The notes beneath the pieces are model-generated. The model ran no database searches. It was not told where the DNA came from and saw nothing but the letters and a program-made list of their open reading frames with translations. Made by a program: the position numbers and the translations under genes. 64,000 bases of DNA, taken from contig NC_081543.1 of NCBI RefSeq assembly GCF_901000735.1, positions 12,445,921 to 12,509,920 of the forward strand. The letters are read 5' to 3'. Origin of the DNA: Corylus avellana (taxonomy: Eukaryota > Streptophyta > Magnoliopsida > Fagales > Betulaceae). Below are positions 59,587 through 64,000 of the stretch, in pieces (within the stretch, counting starts at the first letter, position 1; each line of letters opens with the position of its first letter).

Positions 59587-59775
59587 AGAAATGCTAGGGG
59601 TCAATAGGTTTCCCATATTTGACCCATATTTTCATACAAATTCAATAGATCACCCGTTAAATTTGTGAGATTCACTATTGACTTATGTGGGATCCACATA
59701 AGTCCACAAATTTAATGGTTGATTTGTAAGATGAGATGAGCCAAATATGAGGAAAATATGACCTCTAGCATTTCT
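59587..59775. mobile_element. MITE with AGAAATGCTAG ends
   Basis: Left AGAAATGCTAGGGGTCA, right inverted AGAAATGCTAGAGGTCA; both then have CATATTTG. In the centre lies a strong hairpin, GACTTATGTGG-ATCC-ACATAAGTC-like, at about 59,677-59,702. The ends resemble those of the elements at 34101 and 44232 (GRAATGCTA). No clear target duplication because poly-A/T flanks blur it. Confidence 0.65.
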
Positions 59776-62700
59776 CAAAAAAATTAGCTATATATGTTTC
59801 ATTTTGAGTTTTTTTTTTTCCAACTTTGTTGGCCTTGTATTAAAACTTCCTTTTAAATTGTTTTAGTCAGTAATTAAATCGTGTTATTAAGATTGATGTC
59901 AAGATATGGTTGGCCATGCAGAGTAGGGGGAGGAAGTCGTAACTCCCTCCTCTCCCCATTCCTCTTTTCCCCTCATTCTCTTGCCTTCATCGTAGATCAA
60001 TTAGGAAGCGTGTGTTAATAGTCCTCGAGATGCGTTCTAGCAATAGACTAGTAGGTTGGCCGCCACCTCTCTTGGATTAGGTAGGTTAGGTGAGGGTGTA
60101 TTTTTTTATTATTATTATTTTTTTTGTTATTGTATTTTCGGTGTTTTTAAATAAGATTGTCTTCTCTCTATATCTACTTTCAGTAGTAATCTATGGGGTG
60201 AGGTCTTAGCCGTTTTCACCCCGTCTTTTATTTATTTATTTATTTTTCTGTTCCTCATATCACTCGGTGAATGGTAATTTAACCTCTTTACCTGGATCAA
60301 TATACTATAAAGCCTAAGAGGACATGAAGGTTGATTTCCTTTATATAGAATAATACAAGTCAATTTATTCAAGTGTCAACATCGGAGTTCACGTTTAGGG
60401 CCACATTCTTAAAAATATTTCTCTTTAGCCACACCACAAAAACATGGTTTACTTTTTTTTAATTTTAATGAAAAATTTACAAGTGGACCAAGTGGTTGAC
60501 TATGACACGCATTATTAGGCATTAGCTGGAAAATGGTCTTCACTTTTTAAAATACTCGTCGTCACTTTTACGGCAAACTCCCTTTGGACCAATATCAACA
60601 TCATGATGTATTGCCTCTATCACTATCAATTACTTCTTCAAATCACCGCTGACGTTAATTTCAAAAAAATATTCTCATAAAGTTGGACATATATTAATGG
60701 GTGAATTTGTTTGTTTGTTTGTTTTTTTTTTTTTTTTTTTCGCAATAAAAAATTATTCACCAAATACGTTACTTTTGGTCCCGTAATGTAATACTATTTC
60801 ATTCAGGATGCCAACCATTAATTTTGAAGAAGTGCATGTGGTTTTTGCAGTCTAGGCCCTTCCTAGCAATTCTCAACTGATAGTGTTACCATAATCACGC
60901 TCGAGTTGAATAGTCACCATTGATCGTCCCTTCTGCATTTTTGCTCTGAAAAAAGAAGAAGAAAGAGTTGTCCAAATAATTTCGCTTTTTTTAGCAATGT
61001 TTTCTAAAGTTTTTTTTTTTTCAAAGACCGAAAATCTGTCATAATATAAGCTATACTATGCTAACAATAGGGACATTTTATAATGATTTTAAAATTCGGA
61101 AGTATTATGGATTTATGGTTATCTCAATTACAAGGCTAGCCTAGTGACATCCACATGATGTGCATAGCATAAGCATCAAATCGAGAGGAATATACTGGGA
61201 AGAAAAAAAAAAATTAATTATGAAATTAATTTTTATAAAAAAAAAAAATTAAATACTAATTTTTATTACTATATTATTTCAATTATATTTGGGTAAGAGT
61301 TTGATTCTGAACCAAATTCGTTGGATATGATTTTTCTCTAAACTCGTTAAAGAAAGTTTTTCCGACCCAATTTATAAAAACAGAAACAAAATTTAAATAA
61401 ATTTTATTAAAAAAAATATGTACATCTCACTTACTATTTTTTTTAAAAAAGACACATTATTTTTATAAATTGGGTTGACTCCAATCGAGTTTGATAGAAA
61501 TATTTATCAAGCTGTTTGCATTAAAAGAAAAAACAAAAAACAAAAAAACAAAAACTAAAAAGAAAACCAAAAAAAAAAAAGCACTGCAAAAAACGACAAA
61601 GGGCACTTTAGGTTTTTAGTATAATTGAACTAACAAATAAAACAAAATGCAGTTAATTGCGTGGGGAGTGGAGCACTGCTGTTGAGTAGGCTAAGCGCAC
61701 ATGCCGCTTTTAGCGTACGACAATGATTATTTCTCTATTGTCGCGCCTCTCACACTTGCACGTGTTTATCGTATCCTACGTGTCGCATAGTCAAATTCTT
61801 AAGCCAAAATTACCCTAACCTCCCGCACCGGCCAAACCAAAGTAGAGATAAATAAAAGAAATATTTTGTTTACTGCCCTAATAATAATAATAATCTAAAT
61901 GCGCACTTTAATTTAACAAACATTTTAATATTAGAAAATTAGATCCCACCAAAATTGCCTAACTTTACTATTATGATAAGCTCGTATTAGTTATTTAATA
62001 ATTCTTGTCATTGGTCTGATTTTTTACAAATAGTTTCATTAGAATGTGTTAGATAATAATTTTAATTTCAAAGTTGAAAAAAATATTTTAATGTGATTTA
62101 AAATCAAGAAGTGTTTTTTTAGTGCAATCCAAATTTAAAAAGTTTGTTTTGAAAAGTTTATGTTTTTGGATTTATTTATTAATAATTTTGAGAAAAATAT
62201 ATTTTTTAATTTTTAAAATAAAATACCAAACGAGACCTAGCTCCTTAAATGAGTCAATTAATCGTTTATCTATGTTTTTACTAGTTTTTATCTTTTTTAA
62301 TGTTGGCAATCATCTTTTTCTCCTATATAACTATATTTTATCATAATATTTTTGTCATTTATACTTTTATAGTTATTCTTAAGAAATAACTATTTCTCTT
62401 GTGTATGTAATTAGTCATTTCCATTATTCTCAAGAATAAACTCCTACCGAACAAGAGAATAATTATTCCATTAGAGTCCATTTCACAAATCAAATCATTC
62501 TTTTACACTTTATAGTTATTTTACTAAAAGCCTGCACAATGACTAATAATATTTGTATGCCATCACTATCCCTCTACCTTTATTTTATTATTATTATTAT
62601 TATTTTTTATTTTTTTAATATGTCCGCACAAGAGTGAGGAGAAAGATTCAAACTAGTGATTTTCGTTTCATTAGACGTAATTCCAGTCGATTAAACTACC

Positions 62701-63500
62701 TCTTGGAAACACTTTCATTTCATTAGATGTGATCTCAGCCGATTAAACTACATCTTGAAGACCTATCGCTCTGCCTTTTAATAGAGGATGTAGTTCGAAA
62801 TTATAAAATATCAAATCAAGCAATAGTACGCATTGTAAAATTGAATAAGAGTTTGGTTAAAGTATGAAGAAAAGAATGTACCCCATAAGTCATATCTATT
62901 TAAATACAAAAGAAAAATTCATGAAATATTATAATTTATTTAAAAATTATAACTATTAAGATTTTTTTTTTTTGAATAAAACTATTAAGATTATTAAAAG
63001 TGAATCGTTGATATACTATTAATTAATTAAATTTGTACTTAAAACTTTTTTACTAATTATAAACCGTCACATAAATTTATTTAAAAATTTATAGTAAAAA
63101 TTATAATACTTGTAATAATATCGTAAAATACAATATGATTTTCATGCAATGCCTTTCATGTTTGAGGATGTGTGAAGGGAGGGGAATTGAATGGAAGTTA
63201 TATAGTCTGGTAAAACTTCCACCTAACCCATTGATACCGACTCTTCAATCTTCATAATTGAGAGAACAAGAAGAAAAAAAAAAAAAAAAAAAAGGAAAAA
63301 AAAACTTAACAAACTGAGAAAGAAAATCAGTATACTTTATTTTCTTTTTTTGTAGAAATTAGGCGATAATTATTTACATTAAAAATAATGATAAAAAGAT
63401 TTATTATAATAAAATATTTTAAGAATTCTTATGATGATACGATAATAATTAAGAGAAGAAATTATGAAGATGAATAAGCTAAGGAAAAACGTACAAGTTC
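59776..63500. other. Intergenic, AT-rich, with one GC-richer island
   Basis: Mostly A/T homopolymers and decayed repeats. 60,880-60,945 (ATCACGCTCGAGTTGAATAG) is related to 47,840-47,890. 61,660-61,800 is GC-richer, with GCACGTGT and CTACGTGTCG words. 62,665-62,765 holds two copies of an ATTAGAYGTRATYYCAGYCG block. No gene supported. Confidence 0.35.
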
Positions 63501-63753
63501 AAAAGAAATTTTCGGCGATGAGATTTCTTTTTGGTTTTAATCTCTCTAACAGAGCGGCGAATATTCTTTGTCCTTCTCTCTTTCACTCTCTCTCACCATA
63601 AGATAAAGAGAGAGAGAAAGGAAAGAAGAGGAGGAGGAAGAAGAAGCATTCAAACAACAATCTCAAGGGAAAGGAAGTGACCCAGAAGCAAGCAAAGCGA
63701 TTGAGGGGTACCCATTTCCTCGCTCTCTCTCCAAAGGAAAGGAAAAGGAATTT
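63501..63753 (+). promoter_or_regulatory. 5' UTR / core promoter of the SNARE-associated protein gene
   Basis: CTCTCTTTCACTCTCTCTC at 63,575-63,595 is a pyrimidine patch typical of plant core promoters near the start site. It is followed by a GA-rich leader (GAGAGAGAGAAAGG, GAGGAGGAAGAAGAAG). No clear TATA box is seen. Confidence 0.4.
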
Positions 63754-63959
63754 ATGGAGATGGGAAAGGGAGAGAAGAGCAGTGGGGAGGTGGAGGCTGT
63801 GGCATCGAAGTTTCCATTGAGCGTTTGGGAGGTGGCGGCGGCTTCCACCGTGGTGTTGGGCTTCGTGGTGGGTCTTCTCTGTGTGTACCTGACCATGCCA
63901 GCATCTGATTACAGCTTCCTTAAGCTCCCTCGTACCCTCGAAGATCTTCAAATCCTCCG
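63754..63959 (+). CDS. SNARE-associated Golgi (DedA/VTT family) protein, first exon
   Basis: The ATG at 63754 opens a frame of 68 codons plus two bases, ending at a GTAATT donor (63960). A charged N-terminus is followed by a membrane segment (about residues 27-48, TVVLGFVVGLLCVYLTMP) and then SDYSFLKLPRTLEDLQIL. This end is characteristic of plant TMEM41-like SNARE-associated Golgi proteins, polytopic membrane proteins of the endomembrane system; that assignment is from memory and rests on this exon only. A second ATG lies two codons on. The leader (63,540-63,750) is rich in CT and GA repeats. The remaining exons lie right of the window. Confidence 0.7.
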
Positions 63960-64000
63960 GTAATTTTTCTTATTATCGTTTTTTCCCTTTCGTTTTTTAT

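Overview
The window is nuclear DNA of a flowering plant, almost certainly a eudicot and probably a woody rosid. The reasons are GT/AG introns, AT-rich intergenic DNA full of small transposons, plant-specific gene families (class II trehalose-phosphate synthase, R2R3-MYB, PORR-domain protein) and copia/gypsy relics with tRNA-iMet primer sites. There is no operon logic: six unrelated genes are each separated by kilobases of repeat-rich sequence.

Layout. (1) 1-2,600: last two coding exons of a class II trehalose-6-phosphate synthase (TPS10-like), cut by the left edge. (2) 2,600-11,800: repeats, including a gypsy gag relic, fold-back elements, an element made of an inverted 11-bp minisatellite, and a tandem duplication whose first copy was later hit by a MITE and a complete miniature LTR retrotransposon (TRIM). 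(3) 11,822-21,127: an intact 12-exon ABCB full transporter (ABCB2/10 type, 1,254 residues) whose introns carry at least five transposon relics, including a solo LTR with a perfect 5-bp target duplication. (4) 21,128-28,240: a broken copia integrase, a second 11-bp-minisatellite element, and tandem copies of the downstream MYB promoter. (5) 28,445-29,587: an R2R3-MYB of the MYB53/92/93 (suberin regulator) clade with a probable small third exon. (6) 29,600-39,600: MITEs, one nested inside another, and otherwise no recognisable gene. (7) 39,605-40,666, minus strand: intronless, GC-rich inositol-tetrakisphosphate 1-kinase. (8) 40,900-53,000: repeats, including a Mutator-like MITE with a perfect 9-bp target duplication. 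(9) 54,304-55,551: PORR-domain organelle RNA splicing factor (WTF9-like) with an intron in its 5' UTR. (10) 55,600-63,500: an inverted pair of copia 5' ends and MITEs. (11) 63,754 to the right edge: first exon of a SNARE-associated Golgi (DedA/VTT) membrane protein.

The genes serve separate tasks: sugar signalling, membrane export, cell-wall transcription control, inositol phosphate metabolism, organelle RNA splicing and endomembrane function. The least ordinary part is the mobile DNA, above all the two elements built from 11-bp GC-rich arrays. All calls come from reading the sequence and from remembered family features; no alignment or search was run.
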